A DNA stretch of 64,000 nucleotides, taken from NCBI GenBank assembly GCA_024169445.1, contig JALKFA010000001.1, forward strand, positions 2,666,001-2,730,000, in the 5' to 3' direction. This document shows positions 40,654 through 51,216 of this stretch, in pieces. The notes below the pieces were generated by a model. It saw nothing but the letters and a program-made list of their open reading frames with translations. It searched no databases and was not told the origin of the DNA. Position 1 is the stretch's first letter, and each line of letters begins with the position of its first letter. Source of the stretch: Buttiauxella agrestis ATCC 33320. Lineage in GTDB: Bacteria; Pseudomonadota; Gammaproteobacteria; Enterobacterales; Enterobacteriaceae. A program made the position numbers and the translations under genes.

Positions 40654-40785
40654 TATGTTACCTGTAGCCAGCTTTCAGACAAGCAGAAAAATCAAAGGAA
40701 ACGAAGAAATACATAAAGAGGGGAGTCACAGATATAAAGAAAGAAACCTATGGGTGCGATGAATATCACCCACAGGTTTATTGGC

Positions 40786-41988
40786 TCAACTGGCTTTCTT
40801 GACTAGTGGTAAATCGAAAGCTTTACGCAGTGCGCGGACAAAAGCTTTATCGTGGCAAATCGTTTTGCCTGGGCTGTCGGACAGTTTAGCGACCGGCTTG
40901 CCGTTACACTCAACCAACTTGATGACAATATTAAGTGGCTTCACCTGCGGAATATCGCATGTCAGGCGCGTGCCAATACCGAAACTGAGATTCACGCGAG
41001 TGCAGAAATGGCGATAAAGCTCGATGGCTTTTGGCAAATCGAGATTGTCCGAAAATACCAATACTTTGGTTTTTGGATCAATGCCGAGTTTTTCGTAATG
41101 CGCGATAGCTTTTTCGCCCCATTCAAACGGGTCACCTGAATCGTGGCGCAGCCCCTGATACCGGCTGGCGAATGAAAGATCAAAGTCGCGTAAGAAGGCA
41201 TCCATTGTGATGCAGTCGGTCAGCGCGATGCCGAGTTTATCCGGGTACTCATCAAGCCAGGCCTGGAGCGCTGCGCGCTGACTGTTTGCGAGAGTCGGGC
41301 TGATTTGCTGATGTGCCTGGAACCATTCGTGAGCCTGAGTGCCCATCGGGGTTAAATTCAGACGGCGCGCGAGGTCGTAATTGCTGGTGCCAACAAACCA
41401 TGATTCTTGTTGCAGGCGGCTTACAATAGCTTCCTGAACTTCACGCGAGAAGCGGCGACGAGTGCCAAAATCCATCAGGCGGAAAGCAGAAAGATCGATA
41501 TCTGCCGTCAATTCTTTGAACTGAACCAGTTTGCTTTCCAGACTCTCTAGCGCCATTTGCGTGGTCACGCCTGGCGAGCGGTGTTGATGCACTACTTCGC
41601 TGATCACCGCCAGCAATGGCACTTCCCACATAATCACTTCCAGCCACGAACCGGTTAGACGAATATCTAAATGGCCGTTGTTATTGCTGATGTGCACCTG
41701 AGTGGGGTCGTAGCGGAAAGTACGCAGCCAGCAGAGGTAATCGGCCTGGAAGAATGGCAGAGTTTCCAGAAACGCGAACTCCTCGTCACTTAACGCGAGG
41801 TGTTGCATTAAATCAACCTGCTCACGAATGGCGTCTGCGTAAATGCCCAGCAGATCATCACCGCGGCAACGGAACTCGGCCGCGACGTTCACGTCGTGAT
41901 AACGGTGGAAAACGGCCTGCTGCATATGAAGCTTATAGGCGTCAGTATCCAGTAGCGTTTGCAAAATCGGGGAAGCGTGTCGTGTCAT
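40786..41988 (-). CDS. pncB: Nicotinate phosphoribosyltransferase PncB
   Basis: I chose the start at 41988 ([12 protein letters not shown]), giving 400 residues as in E. coli; the frame extends 5 codons further. It converts nicotinate and PRPP to nicotinate mononucleotide in NAD salvage, with ATP hydrolysis through a phosphohistidine in GLRHDSGDP. In E. coli it is repressed by NadR. Divergent from pepN across 267 bp. Confidence 0.97.
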   Translation of the reverse strand: MTRHASPILQTLLDTDAYKLHMQQAVFHRYHDVNVAAEFRCRGDDLLGIYADAIREQVDLMQHLALSDEEFAFLETLPFFQADYLCWLRTFRYDPTQVHISNNNGHLDIRLTGSWLEVIMWEVPLLAVISEVVHQHRSPGVTTQMALESLESKLVQFKELTADIDLSAFRLMDFGTRRRFSREVQEAIVSRLQQESWFVGTSNYDLARRLNLTPMGTQAHEWFQAHQQISPTLANSQRAALQAWLDEYPDKLGIALTDCITMDAFLRDFDLSFASRYQGLRHDSGDPFEWGEKAIAHYEKLGIDPKTKVLVFSDNLDLPKAIELYRHFCTRVNLSFGIGTRLTCDIPQVKPLNIVIKLVECNGKPVAKLSDSPGKTICHDKAFVRALRKAFDLPLVKKAS

Positions 41989-42255
41989 GGCGCGTTGCAG
42001 CATCCTCTCACAGGAGCGTTTCCATCAAGGGCTAAGCAGATAAAAGACGCAGGAGTATACCCTGATTATCTGTTTATTAAACCTGGATCACAACACACGG
42101 ACATTTTCTGGTCGATAGCAATTTGTGCCGCTTGTTATATAAATGTAGCAATTCGCGTGAGAAGCCCAGAAAAGTTGAAGATTCTGCGTGGCAACATTCG
42201 GGCAACAGGAATAGACTGAACTCCGCAAACTTACGGATGATGTATAAGGTTTTTT

Positions 42256-44868
42256 ATGACACAACAGCCACAAGCCAAATATCGCCACGACTACCGTGCG
42301 CCGGATTACACGATTACCGATATCCATTTGACCTTTGACCTTGATGCCGCAAAAACCCTGGTCACAGCTATTAGCCAGATCACCCGCCAGGGTGCAGCAG
42401 GCGCACCTCTGCGTCTTGATGGCGAAGACCTGACGCTGGTGTCTGTTGCTGTAAACGGCACTACCTGGGAAGATTATCGCCAGGACGAGGGTGCATTGAT
42501 CATCGAGTCACTGCCAGAAACCTTCACGCTGACTATCGTTAATGAAATTAGCCCTGCCACGAATACTGCGCTGGAAGGACTTTATCTTTCTGGCGATGCA
42601 CTTTGCACTCAGTGTGAGGCTGAAGGTTTCCGCCACATTACCTGGTATCTCGACCGACCAGACGTTCTGGCGCGTTTCACCACCAAAATCATTGCGGATA
42701 AAAAGCAATATCCTTTCCTTTTATCTAATGGCAACCGTATCGCTGAAGGTGAACTGGAAAACGGCCGTCACTGGGTACAATGGCAAGATCCGTTCCCAAA
42801 ACCGTGTTACCTGTTTGCGCTGGTGGCAGGTGATTTTGATGTATTACGCGATACCTTCAAAACGCGATCTGGCCGTGATGTAGCGCTGGAGCTGTTCGTT
42901 GACCGTGGCAATCTTGACCGTGCAAGCTGGGCGATGACTTCTTTGAAAGCATCCATGAAATGGGATGAAACCCGTTTCGGCCTCGAGTATGACCTCGACA
43001 TCTATATGATTGTCGCCGTGGACTTCTTCAACATGGGTGCGATGGAGAATAAAGGACTGAACGTCTTTAACTCCAAATATGTGCTGGCCCGTGCTGAAAC
43101 TGCGACAGATAAAGACTATCTCGACATCGAACGTGTTATCGGTCACGAATATTTCCATAACTGGACCGGCAACCGTGTGACTTGTCGCGACTGGTTCCAG
43201 TTAAGCCTGAAAGAAGGGCTGACCGTGTTCCGCGATCAGGAATTTAGCTCGGATCTCGGCTCACGTGCAGTAAACCGTATTCAGAACGTGCGCACCATGC
43301 GTGCCGCGCAGTTTGCTGAAGACGCAAGCCCGATGGCGCACCCGATTCGCCCGGACAAAGTTATCGAAATGAATAACTTCTACACCCTGACCGTGTACGA
43401 AAAGGGTTCTGAAGTTATCCGTATGCTGCACACCTTGCTGGGTGAAGAGAATTTCCAGAAAGGCATGCAACTTTACTTTGAGCGCCATGACGGCAGTGCG
43501 GCGACCTGTGATGATTTCGTGCAGGCAATGGAAGATGCGTCAAACGTTGACCTGTCGCATTTCCGCCGCTGGTACAGCCAGGCGGGGACGCCAGTGGTCA
43601 CCGTGCGTGATGACTACGACCCGGAAAATGAGCTGTACCGGCTTACCATCAGCCAAACCACGCCGCCAACCGCTGAACAGCAGGAAAAGCAGCCGTTGCA
43701 TATTCCATTCGACATCGAACTGTATGATAACGAAGGCAAAGTTATTCCGTTACAGAAAAATGGCCACCCGATTCATCACGTGCTGAATGTGACTCAGGCA
43801 GAGCAGACGTTTGTCTTTGATAACGTTTATTTCCAGCCGGTTCCGTCATTGCTGCGTGAATTCTCAGCACCGGTGAAACTGGAATACAAATGGAGTGACC
43901 AGCAGCTGACGTTCCTGATGCGCCATGCACGCAACGATTTTTCCCGTTGGGATGCCGCGCAAAGTCTGCTGGCGACGTACATCAAGTTGAACGTCAACCG
44001 CAGCCAACAGGGCCAGCCATTGTCGCTGCCACTGCATGTTGCCGATGCTTTCCGCGCTATTTTGCTGGATGAGAAAATTGACCCGGCACTGGCGGCAGAA
44101 ATTCTGACGCTGCCATCGCAAAACGAAATTGCCGAGCTGTTCCAGAAAATTGACCCGCAGGCGATTGCTGCCGTGCATGAAGCGTTAACGCGCACGCTGG
44201 CAAACGAACTGGCCGATGAATTCCTGGCAGTTTATAACGCCAACAAGCTCGATGCTTATCGCGTAGAACATGCGGATATCGGCAAACGTGCGCTGCGTAA
44301 TACTTGCCTGCGTTATCTGGCGTTTGGCGATCAACAGCTTGCCGAGCAACTGGTGCGTAAGCAGTATGAAAGTGCAGACAACATGACGGACTCTATCGCC
44401 GCATTGTCTGCTTCTGTAGCTGCACAATTGCCGTGCCGCACAGAACTACTGGCTGCGTTTGATGAGAAATGGCATCAGGACGGTCTGGTGATGGACAAAT
44501 GGTTTGTGTTGCAAGCCACTAGTCCGGCGGCAGACACATTGAGTAAAGTGCGTGAATTGCTGAACCACCGTTCGTTTAGCCTCGGTAACCCGAACCGTGT
44601 TCGCTCGCTGATTGGTGCATTCGCGGCGGCTAACCCGTCAGCGTTCCACGCACTCGACGGCAGCGGCTATCAGTTTATGGTGGAAATGCTCAGCGAGCTG
44701 AACCACCGTAACCCGCAGGTGGCGTCACGTCTGATTGAGCCGTTAATTCGACTGAAACGTTATGATGAAAAACGACAGGAGATGATGCGTGCAGCACTGG
44801 AACAGCTGAAAGGGCTGGAAAACTTGTCGGGCGATTTGTTCGAGAAGATCAGCAAGGCGTTAGCTTAA
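42256..44868 (+). CDS. pepN: Aminopeptidase N PepN
   Basis: 870 residues, equal to E. coli PepN. M1 zinc metallopeptidase: an N-terminal beta domain, the exopeptidase motif GAMEN (about 261-265), the zinc site HEYFHNWTGNR with the third ligand Glu in KEGLTVFRDQE, a small beta domain, and a C-terminal helical domain. It is the main cytosolic aminopeptidase for Ala/Arg-like N-termini. Single gene; its 3' side carries a palindromic repeat element. Confidence 0.99.
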   Translation: MTQQPQAKYRHDYRAPDYTITDIHLTFDLDAAKTLVTAISQITRQGAAGAPLRLDGEDLTLVSVAVNGTTWEDYRQDEGALIIESLPETFTLTIVNEISPATNTALEGLYLSGDALCTQCEAEGFRHITWYLDRPDVLARFTTKIIADKKQYPFLLSNGNRIAEGELENGRHWVQWQDPFPKPCYLFALVAGDFDVLRDTFKTRSGRDVALELFVDRGNLDRASWAMTSLKASMKWDETRFGLEYDLDIYMIVAVDFFNMGAMENKGLNVFNSKYVLARAETATDKDYLDIERVIGHEYFHNWTGNRVTCRDWFQLSLKEGLTVFRDQEFSSDLGSRAVNRIQNVRTMRAAQFAEDASPMAHPIRPDKVIEMNNFYTLTVYEKGSEVIRMLHTLLGEENFQKGMQLYFERHDGSAATCDDFVQAMEDASNVDLSHFRRWYSQAGTPVVTVRDDYDPENELYRLTISQTTPPTAEQQEKQPLHIPFDIELYDNEGKVIPLQKNGHPIHHVLNVTQAEQTFVFDNVYFQPVPSLLREFSAPVKLEYKWSDQQLTFLMRHARNDFSRWDAAQSLLATYIKLNVNRSQQGQPLSLPLHVADAFRAILLDEKIDPALAAEILTLPSQNEIAELFQKIDPQAIAAVHEALTRTLANELADEFLAVYNANKLDAYRVEHADIGKRALRNTCLRYLAFGDQQLAEQLVRKQYESADNMTDSIAALSASVAAQLPCRTELLAAFDEKWHQDGLVMDKWFVLQATSPAADTLSKVRELLNHRSFSLGNPNRVRSLIGAFAAANPSAFHALDGSGYQFMVEMLSELNHRNPQVASRLIEPLIRLKRYDEKRQEMMRAALEQLKGLENLSGDLFEKISKALA

Positions 44869-44873
44869 AAACC

Positions 44874-44988
44874 ACCCTCACCCTAACCCTCTCCCTGAGG
44901 GAGAGGGGATTACCTGGAGTTCTCCCTCTGATGGCGAGGGGATCACCTGGAGTTCTCCCTCTCCTGGGGGAGAGGGCCGGGGTGAGGG
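44874..44988. repeat. Composite palindromic repeat between pepN and ssuB
   Basis: A 115-bp element between two convergent genes. Hairpin 1: CCCTCTCCC-TGA-GGGAGAGGG (44887-44907). Middle stem: CCCTC / GAGGG (44924-44940). Hairpin 2: CCCTCTCC / GGGAGAGGG (44957-44976). The outer ends CCCTCACCC and GGGTGAGGG are also complementary. A 25-bp unit containing ACCTGGAGTTCTCCCTCT is tandemly repeated with one mismatch and a period of 33 bp (44905-44929 and 44938-44962). It looks like a REP/MITE-type extragenic element; it may also protect or terminate both transcripts. Confidence 0.8.
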
Positions 44989-44997
44989 CGAACAAAC

Positions 44998-45771
44998 TTA
45001 ACCGGTGCGCACCACGCGCTCCGGTTCCTCCACAACCTGCCGCTTCATTACACGTTCTAACACCTGCGCTTCCAGTTCAGCCAGCCGCACAGAGCCGAGC
45101 TTACGTGGGCGAGGCAAATCAACCGTGAGATCCAAACCGATCTTTCCTTCTTCAATCAATAACACGCGATCCGCCATCGCAACGGCTTCGCTGACATCGT
45201 GCGTCACCAGCAACACCGTAAAGCCATGTTCCTGCCACAAAGAGACAATTAACTCCTGCATTTCGATACGCGTCAGGGCATCCAGCGCGCCCAACGGTTC
45301 GTCCAGCAATAACAGCCGTGGGCGATGAATCAGCGCCCGAGCCAGCGCCACACGCTGCTTCTGGCCGCCGGACAGGGCGGCCGGCCACTCGGTAGCGCGA
45401 TTGGCAAGCCCAACCGCTTCCAGCGCTTTCGTCGCCGCGTCTTTCCAGTTTCCTTTCAGCCCCAGACCGACATTATTTATCACTGATTTCCACGGCAACA
45501 AACGCGCATCCTGGAACATTAAACGTGTTTCATCCTGGCTTTCGCGCAGTGGGGCATTTCCGGCAATCAGTGACCCGCCGTTGGGATTTTCCAACCCTGC
45601 CAGTAGTCGTAACAATGTACTTTTACCGCCGCCACTGCGCCCGACCACCGCAACAAATTGCCCGGCAGGAATATGTAATTCCAGCTCATCAAGAATTGTT
45701 TTATTGCCGTAGCGTTTGGTCACGCCGTTAAGGAGTAGGGGAGTCCCCTGGTTTAAACGTGCGGTATTCAT
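44998..45771 (-). CDS. ssuB: Aliphatic sulfonate ABC transporter ATPase SsuB
   Basis: 257 residues (255 in E. coli). It has Walker [10 protein letters not shown] at 44-52, Q-loop [11 protein letters not shown], signature LSGGQKQR and Walker [13 protein letters not shown]. It powers SsuA-SsuC uptake of alkanesulfonates under sulfate starvation. It is the last gene of ssuEADCB, overlapping ssuC by 4 bp. Confidence 0.98.
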   Translation of the reverse strand: MNTARLNQGTPLLLNGVTKRYGNKTILDELELHIPAGQFVAVVGRSGGGKSTLLRLLAGLENPNGGSLIAGNAPLRESQDETRLMFQDARLLPWKSVINNVGLGLKGNWKDAATKALEAVGLANRATEWPAALSGGQKQRVALARALIHRPRLLLLDEPLGALDALTRIEMQELIVSLWQEHGFTVLLVTHDVSEAVAMADRVLLIEEGKIGLDLTVDLPRPRKLGSVRLAELEAQVLERVMKRQVVEEPERVVRTG

Positions 45772-46559
45772 GCGTTCTCCTCCTGTAACTGGTAAGCAGG
45801 GTGCCAGCGCAGCCAGACTCGTTCGAGTAATTGCGCGCTGATGTCAGCGAGTTTGCCGAGCAGGGCATACAAAATAATGGCGACGACAACCACATCGGTT
45901 TGCAGGAATTCACGGGCGTTCATTGCCAGATAGCCAATTCCGGAGTTTGCCGAAATCGTCTCGGCAACGATTAACGTTAGCCACATCAGGCCAAGTGCGA
46001 AACGAATGCCGACCATAATCGAAGGCAAAGCCCCTGGCAGAATCACCTGGGCAAACAGGCTAAAGCCTGACAACCCATAACTGCGGGCCATCTCCAGCAA
46101 GCCCTGGTCAATATTACGGATGCCGTGCCAGGTGTTGATGTAAATCGGGAACAGCGTGCCGAGAGCCACGAGGAAAATCTTCGCTGATTCATCAATGCCG
46201 AACCACAAAATGACCAGCGGGATTAGCGCCAGGTGCGGAACGTTACGCAGCATCTGAATCGAGCTGTCCAGCAAACGCTCCCCCCAACGCGAAAGCCCGC
46301 TAATCAGGCCGAGAACCAGGCCTAATGAGCCACCAATACTGAAACCAATCACCGCACGCCATGAACTGATCGCCAGGTGTTGCCACAATTCACCGCTGGC
46401 TGAGAGGTTCCAGAATGCAACCACCACCCCTTCCGGAGAGGGGAGGATGCGCGACGAGAGCCAGCCTGCGCTCGAGGATAGTTGCCAGATGGCGATAACC
46501 GCCACCGGCAAGACCCACGGTGCCACTCTCAGCAACAGTTTGTGCGTTGAAGGGGTCAT
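45768..46559 (-). CDS. ssuC: Aliphatic sulfonate ABC transporter permease SsuC
   Basis: I chose the start at 46559 ([15 protein letters not shown]) after an AGGAG ribosome site; this gives 263 residues as in E. coli and leaves 10 bp to ssuD. The 79 extra codons upstream are ssuD read out of frame. About six membrane helices with the binding-protein-dependent permease EAA-like loop ([25 protein letters not shown] region). Coupled to ssuB by ATGA. Confidence 0.98.
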   Translation of the reverse strand: MTPSTHKLLLRVAPWVLPVAVIAIWQLSSSAGWLSSRILPSPEGVVVAFWNLSASGELWQHLAISSWRAVIGFSIGGSLGLVLGLISGLSRWGERLLDSSIQMLRNVPHLALIPLVILWFGIDESAKIFLVALGTLFPIYINTWHGIRNIDQGLLEMARSYGLSGFSLFAQVILPGALPSIMVGIRFALGLMWLTLIVAETISANSGIGYLAMNAREFLQTDVVVVAIILYALLGKLADISAQLLERVWLRWHPAYQLQEENA

Positions 46560-46569
46560 TGGCGGCTCC

Positions 46570-47715
46570 TTAGCTTTGCGCGACTTTGCGCGGGATAAAG
46601 TCATTCGCCACGACTTCGCCTTTTTCATGAATCTGGCGCGGCTGTGGGATTTGTGGAATCGTGACGTCAAGGTGCGGGAACAGCAGTTCGCCGACGCGAT
46701 AAGCTTCTTCCAGGTGCGGGTAACCGGAGAAAATAAAGCTGTCGATACCCAGTGCGGCGTATTCATTAATCCGAGCCGCCACGGTTGGGCCATCACCTAC
46801 CAGTGCAGTGCCTGCACCGCCACGCACCAGGCCGACGCCTGCCCACAAGTTTGGGCTGATCTCCAGGTTGTCACGCTTGCCGCCGTGCAACGCCGCCATG
46901 CGGTGCTGGCCGACAGAATCAGTGCGGGCAAAAGCGGCCTGTGCTTTGGCGATGGTTTCATCATCCAATTGCGAAATCAGGCGATTGGCGGCATCCCACG
47001 CTTCTTCATTGGTTTCACGCACAATCACATGTAAGCGAATACCGAAACGTACCGTGCGGCCATGAGCCGCGGCTTTCGCACGGACTTGCTCAATTTTTTC
47101 TTTCACTAAATGTGGCGGTTCGCCCCAGGTCAGGTAGAGATCCACCTGTTCAGCAGCCAAATCCTGTGCCACATCCGAAGAACCGCCAAAGTAGAGCGGT
47201 GGGCGAGGCTGCTGCACAGGCGGGAATAACAGTTTTGCCCCTTTGACCTGAATATGTTTGCCTTCGTGATCAACGGTTTCACCTTCCAGCAGGCGACGCC
47301 AGATGTGGGTAAATTCAGCTGAAGCTTCGTAACGTTCCTGATGATTGAGGAACACGCCGTCTGCGGCTAACTCTTCCGGGTCGCTACCGGTCACCAGGTT
47401 AAATAAAGCACGCCCGTTGGAAAGCCTGTCCAGCGTCGCGGCCTGGCGTGCAGCCACGGTTGGCGACGTCACGCTTGGGCGCAGTGCGACCAGAAATTTC
47501 AAACGCTGCGTTACCGGAATCATCGATGCCGCAACCAGCCAGGCGTCTTCGCAAGAACGGCCTGTCGGGATCAGTACACCAGTAAAACCGATTCTGTCTG
47601 CCGCCTGAGCAATTTGTTGCAAGTAGGCATGGTCAACCGGACGTGCTGCATCGTTACTGCCTAAGTAGTGGCCGTCACCGTGAGTCGGCAGGAACCAGAA
47701 TAAGTTTAAGCTCAT
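46570..47715 (-). CDS. ssuD: FMNH2-dependent alkanesulfonate monooxygenase SsuD
   Basis: 381 residues, as in E. coli. A bacterial luciferase-like TIM barrel. It oxidises alkanesulfonates with O2 and FMNH2 supplied by SsuE, giving an aldehyde and sulfite. The active-site cysteine is in TGRSCEDAW (Cys55). The start overlaps ssuA by 4 bp. Confidence 0.98.
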   Translation of the reverse strand: MSLNLFWFLPTHGDGHYLGSNDAARPVDHAYLQQIAQAADRIGFTGVLIPTGRSCEDAWLVAASMIPVTQRLKFLVALRPSVTSPTVAARQAATLDRLSNGRALFNLVTGSDPEELAADGVFLNHQERYEASAEFTHIWRRLLEGETVDHEGKHIQVKGAKLLFPPVQQPRPPLYFGGSSDVAQDLAAEQVDLYLTWGEPPHLVKEKIEQVRAKAAAHGRTVRFGIRLHVIVRETNEEAWDAANRLISQLDDETIAKAQAAFARTDSVGQHRMAALHGGKRDNLEISPNLWAGVGLVRGGAGTALVGDGPTVAARINEYAALGIDSFIFSGYPHLEEAYRVGELLFPHLDVTIPQIPQPRQIHEKGEVVANDFIPRKVAQS

Positions 47716-48680
47716 GATTTATCTCCTTTAGCGGGTTGCCAGATGCGGGTGCGAATATCGACTTTCTTAGGCACTAAGTGGTTGTCATAAAACAGATCTG
47801 CGGTTTGCTGTTGTTTGGCGGCAGTCTCGGCGCTGACCGGGGTAATCACCGTTGGTGGGCGATGGTCGAAATAGGTAGCAATCACGTTTTCCGGCAACCC
47901 CATGGTTTTTGCCAGTAGCGCAACGCTTGCGTCACGCTGGGTGCGAGTTAACGCGTCGGCATCACTAAAGGTTTTCAGAACGTGTTGCAGGAACGGACCG
48001 TTTTGTTCGGCATAAGGGCGTGAAGCGAGGTAGAACGAACCGGTTTGATTTAGCTCGCTGCCGTCGGTCAGGACACGCACGCCGCCATTCAACAGTGCAG
48101 CTGAATAGTACGGGTCCCAAATTGCCCAGGCATCAACGTTGCCCTGCTGGAATGCGGCGCGCGCATCAGCTGGCGTTAAATAAGCAGGCTGGACATCAGT
48201 AAATTTCAGCCCGGCTTTTTGCAGCGCTCGTAACACCAGGTTGTGGGAGCTGGAACCTTTCTGGAAAGCGATTTTATGCCCTTTAAGATCCGCCACGGTT
48301 TTCAGTGGGCTATTCTCCGGCACCAGAATCACTTCGGCTTTTGGTTTTGCCGGTTCAGAACCGACGTACACCAGGTCCGCGCCCGCAGCCTGCGCGAAGA
48401 TTGGCGGAATATCTCCCGTGCTACCGAGATCGATACTACCGATGTTCAGGGCTTCGAGCATTTGTGGGCCAGCCGGAAATTCAATCCACTGGAACTTAGT
48501 ATTTGGATACTCTTTTTCCAGAAGCTGGTGGCTTTTCGCCAGTACCATGCTGACCGAGCCTTTTTGATAACCAATGCGCAACTGCTCTGGCCCCGTATCT
48601 GCCGCGTGAAGCGTGGCGCTCAGGCTTAACGTTCCTGCGAGTGCAAGCCACGGCGCGGTTCGTTTCAGAAAATTAAACAT
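47712..48680 (-). CDS. ssuA: Aliphatic sulfonate-binding periplasmic protein SsuA
   Basis: I chose the start at 48680 ([16 protein letters not shown]) after AAGGAG, giving 322 residues; the frame is open 12 codons further, inside ssuE. A Sec signal peptide ends near SATLHA-A. Type II periplasmic binding fold; [18 protein letters not shown] and FQKGSSSHN are conserved ligand regions. Delivers sulfonates to SsuBC. Overlaps ssuE by 8 bp. Confidence 0.96.
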   Translation of the reverse strand: MFNFLKRTAPWLALAGTLSLSATLHAADTGPEQLRIGYQKGSVSMVLAKSHQLLEKEYPNTKFQWIEFPAGPQMLEALNIGSIDLGSTGDIPPIFAQAAGADLVYVGSEPAKPKAEVILVPENSPLKTVADLKGHKIAFQKGSSSHNLVLRALQKAGLKFTDVQPAYLTPADARAAFQQGNVDAWAIWDPYYSAALLNGGVRVLTDGSELNQTGSFYLASRPYAEQNGPFLQHVLKTFSDADALTRTQRDASVALLAKTMGLPENVIATYFDHRPPTVITPVSAETAAKQQQTADLFYDNHLVPKKVDIRTRIWQPAKGDKS

Positions 48681-49248
48681 GGGCAACTCCTTGCGTCTTA
48701 AAAGGGGAGGAGACAATAAAATCCCGGCGGTGCAGAGCCTGCCAGAAGGTTTCCAGCGCGTTATCGAGACGTTGTTGTAAGTTGTTGCTGAATACCGGTT
48801 TGTGCTGGTAATCCGCTATCTGGCTGTCATCAGCAAACACGCCATGTAGAATTTCCTGCGCTTTCAGCGCATTAAGGACGGGTTTCAGCGCGTAATCGAC
48901 CGCCAGCATATGTGCCACTGTTCCGCCAGTGGCTAATGGCAGCACGACCTTTTTATCCAGCGCACGTTCAGGCAGCAGGTCGAGCAGGGTTTTCAGCGCG
49001 CCAGAAAAGGAAGCCTTATAAACAGGAGTCGCGATGATCACGCCATCGGCCTGCTGTAATTGTTCATTTAAAGCGAGCAGCGCAGGGCTATCAAAACGGG
49101 CGTACAGCAAATCTTCTGGCGCGAAATTCTGTAGATGCCAGTGACACACCTCGATATCCAGAGCGCTTAATTTTTCGCGGGCATATTCCAGTAGAGCACT
49201 TGAACGAGAAGGGAAGCGCGGGCTTCCGGCAAGGGTGATCACACGCAT
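48673..49248 (-). CDS. ssuE: NADPH-dependent FMN reductase SsuE
   Basis: 191 residues, as in E. coli. Flavodoxin-like fold with the FMN phosphate loop [10 protein letters not shown] and [10 protein letters not shown]. It supplies FMNH2 to SsuD. It is the first gene of ssuEADCB; in E. coli the operon needs the LysR-type activator Cbl and is shut by sulfate or cysteine. Directly upstream, divergently oriented, is pyrD. Confidence 0.97.
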   Translation of the reverse strand: MRVITLAGSPRFPSRSSALLEYAREKLSALDIEVCHWHLQNFAPEDLLYARFDSPALLALNEQLQQADGVIIATPVYKASFSGALKTLLDLLPERALDKKVVLPLATGGTVAHMLAVDYALKPVLNALKAQEILHGVFADDSQIADYQHKPVFSNNLQQRLDNALETFWQALHRRDFIVSSPFKTQGVAHV

Positions 49249-49386
49249 ATCGTTTCCTTATAACTAATTGTTTGCTTTTAGGTAACATTGATAACAATTG
49301 AGTGTGATAGTCGCGCAGAAGTGGTAATCCACTAAATGATTTATCCGGGAATCATTTGCCAAAAACTGAATAACAAAATGGAGGGA

Positions 49387-49402
49387 AGAAAACGTTTGCG
49401 CT
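49387..49402 (+). promoter_or_regulatory. PurR operator of pyrD
   Basis: AGAAAACGTTTGCGCT matches the 16-bp PurR consensus (ACGCAAACGTTTTCNT read on the other strand) at nearly every position, centred on AACGTT. It lies 95 bp before the pyrD start. E. coli pyrD is a PurR target. Confidence 0.78.
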
Positions 49403-49462
49403 GATTCGGTCTTTTTTGTTGCAGGTCAATTCCATTCACGTCCGTTATCGTTAATAATACTG

Positions 49463-49491
49463 CCCCAGTTTGCATACTGGGAATTCTGGAG
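49463..49491 (+). promoter_or_regulatory. pyrD leader hairpin and ribosome site
   Basis: CCCAGT (49464-49469) and ACTGGG (49476-49481) form a stem just before the Shine-Dalgarno CTGGAG (49486-49491). The run TGCCCC at 49461-49466 is the expected transcription start area. Enteric pyrC/pyrD switch start site with the CTP/GTP ratio; longer C-starting transcripts form a hairpin that hinders translation. This layout fits; start sites are inferred. Confidence 0.55.
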
Positions 49492-49496
49492 TGTTC

Positions 49497-50507
49497 ATGT
49501 ACTACCCCTTCGTTCGTAAAGCCCTTTTCAAGCTCGATCCCGAGCGCGCTCATGAAGTGACATTTCAGCAATTGCGTCGTGTAACAGGTACACCTCTCGA
49601 ATGGCTGGTGCGGCAAAATGTGCCCTCTAAACCGGTGACCTGTATGGGTCTGACCTTTAAGAACCCACTGGGTCTTGCTGCCGGTTTAGATAAAAACGGT
49701 GAGTGTATTGATGCACTGGGTGCCATGGGCTTTGGCTCCATCGAAATTGGTACCGTCACGCCTCGCCCACAACCAGGAAATGACAAGCCGCGTATCTTCC
49801 GTCTGGTAGAAGCAGAAGGCTTGATCAACCGCATGGGTTTCAATAACCACGGCGTAGATAACCTGGTTGAGAACGTTAAAAAATCCCATTTTGATGGGGT
49901 ATTGGGTATCAATATTGGCAAGAATAAAGACACGCCAGTAGAGCAGGGCAAAGATGATTATTTGATCTGTATGGATAAAATTTATCCGTATGCGGGTTAT
50001 ATCGCGATCAATATTTCCTCGCCAAATACCCCTGGATTACGCACGCTGCAATATGGTGAAGCGTTAGATGATCTGTTAGTGGCGATTAAAAATAAGCAAC
50101 AAGCGCTTCAGGAATTGCATCATAAATATGTGCCAGTTGCCGTGAAGATCGCGCCGGATCTTTCTGAGGAAGAATTGATCCAGGTGGCTGATAGTTTAGT
50201 TCGCCATAATATTGATGGGGTCATTGCGACCAATACCACATTGGATCGTAGCCTGGTTCAGGGTATGAAATATTGTGACGAAATGGGTGGATTAAGTGGC
50301 CGTCCGGTTCAACTTAAAAGCACAGAAATTATTCGCCGCTTGTCGCAAGAATTAAATGGTCGCTTACCTATTATTGGTGTTGGCGGTATTGATTCGCTGA
50401 TTGCTGCTCGCGAGAAGATGGCGGCGGGTGCCTCACTGGTGCAAATATATTCTGGATTCATATTTAAAGGTCCACCGCTGATTAAAGAAATCATCACTGG
50501 GCTGTAA
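49497..50507 (+). CDS. pyrD: Dihydroorotate dehydrogenase (quinone) PyrD
   Basis: I chose the start at 49497 ([13 protein letters not shown]) after CTGGAG, giving 336 residues as in E. coli. A class 2 membrane-associated enzyme: an N-terminal helical region for quinone access, then an FMN TIM barrel. Catalytic Ser175 is in NISSPNTPG. Oxidises dihydroorotate to orotate in pyrimidine synthesis, passing electrons to ubiquinone. Confidence 0.98.
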   Translation: MYYPFVRKALFKLDPERAHEVTFQQLRRVTGTPLEWLVRQNVPSKPVTCMGLTFKNPLGLAAGLDKNGECIDALGAMGFGSIEIGTVTPRPQPGNDKPRIFRLVEAEGLINRMGFNNHGVDNLVENVKKSHFDGVLGINIGKNKDTPVEQGKDDYLICMDKIYPYAGYIAINISSPNTPGLRTLQYGEALDDLLVAIKNKQQALQELHHKYVPVAVKIAPDLSEEELIQVADSLVRHNIDGVIATNTTLDRSLVQGMKYCDEMGGLSGRPVQLKSTEIIRRLSQELNGRLPIIGVGGIDSLIAAREKMAAGASLVQIYSGFIFKGPPLIKEIITGL

Positions 50508-50523
50508 ACATTTTTCCTTTCAG

Positions 50524-50558
50524 ACAACCGGGGCTTTATTTTCAGCCCTGGTTGTTTT
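50524..50558 (+). terminator. pyrD terminator
   Basis: An ACAACC-GGGGCT / AGCCCT-GGTTGT stem with an 8-nt loop followed by TTTTAT. Confidence 0.85.
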
Positions 50559-50673
50559 ATATTCCACCACTGTTGCTAAATTATACATATTGGTCTTTTA
50601 TTAAATGTGTTCATTAACGAAGCGGCGATAAGGATGTTTTAAATCGTGGGAATAAACGAAAGGGCAAATAGTT

Positions 50674-51216
50674 ATGCGGATAAAACCGGACGATAATTGG
50701 CGTTGGTATTTTGATGAAGAGCATGATCGTATGATGCTCGATTTAGCCAATGGTATGCTATTCCGTTCACGGTTCCCTCGTAAAATGCTCACACCAGATG
50801 CCTTTGAAAATACAGGCTTTTGCGTAGATGATGCCGCTCTTTTCTTCACCTTCGAAGAAAAATGTCGCGACCTTATTTTAAGTAAAGATCAGCGTGCTGA
50901 ACTGGTATTAAATGCGCTGGTAGCGATTCGTTATTTGAAACCACAAATGCCAAAAAGCTGGCACTTTATCTCTCATGGCGAATGCTGGCAGCCGGCCCCT
51001 GGCGACGCGGCTTGTGTCTGTTTGAGTGATGATATGCAGCAAGTGAATCTGCTGGTGGTCGAAACGGGCAACAATGCTGCACTCTGTTTACTCGCCCAAC
51101 CGGGTTTACAACTGGCAGGCCGCACTATGCAACTTGGCGATGCGATTAAAGTGATGAATGACAGATTAAGGCCGCAACCTTTGGGCAACGACCTCAGTCT
51201 CGATCAAGCTGTTTAA
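50674..51216 (+). CDS. zapC: Cell division protein ZapC
   Basis: 180 residues, as in E. coli ZapC (YcbW). A cytosolic FtsZ-binding protein that promotes lateral association of FtsZ filaments and slows GTPase turnover. The conserved start [20 protein letters not shown] is intact; no catalytic motif is expected. Its last 4 bp overlap the 3' end of ycbX on the other strand. Confidence 0.96.
   Translation: MRIKPDDNWRWYFDEEHDRMMLDLANGMLFRSRFPRKMLTPDAFENTGFCVDDAALFFTFEEKCRDLILSKDQRAELVLNALVAIRYLKPQMPKSWHFISHGECWQPAPGDAACVCLSDDMQQVNLLVVETGNNAALCLLAQPGLQLAGRTMQLGDAIKVMNDRLRPQPLGNDLSLDQAV

Noticed and set aside
42070-42083. TGTTTATTAAACC in the pncB-pepN gap as a NadR box
   Set aside because: NadR sites have two TGTTTA half-sites separated by 6 bp; here they run together, so I could not support the call.
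44931-45128. 65-codon frame in the pepN-ssuB gap
   Set aside because: It reads through the palindromic repeat and antisense ssuB, and its Pro/Ala-rich product reflects the repeat.
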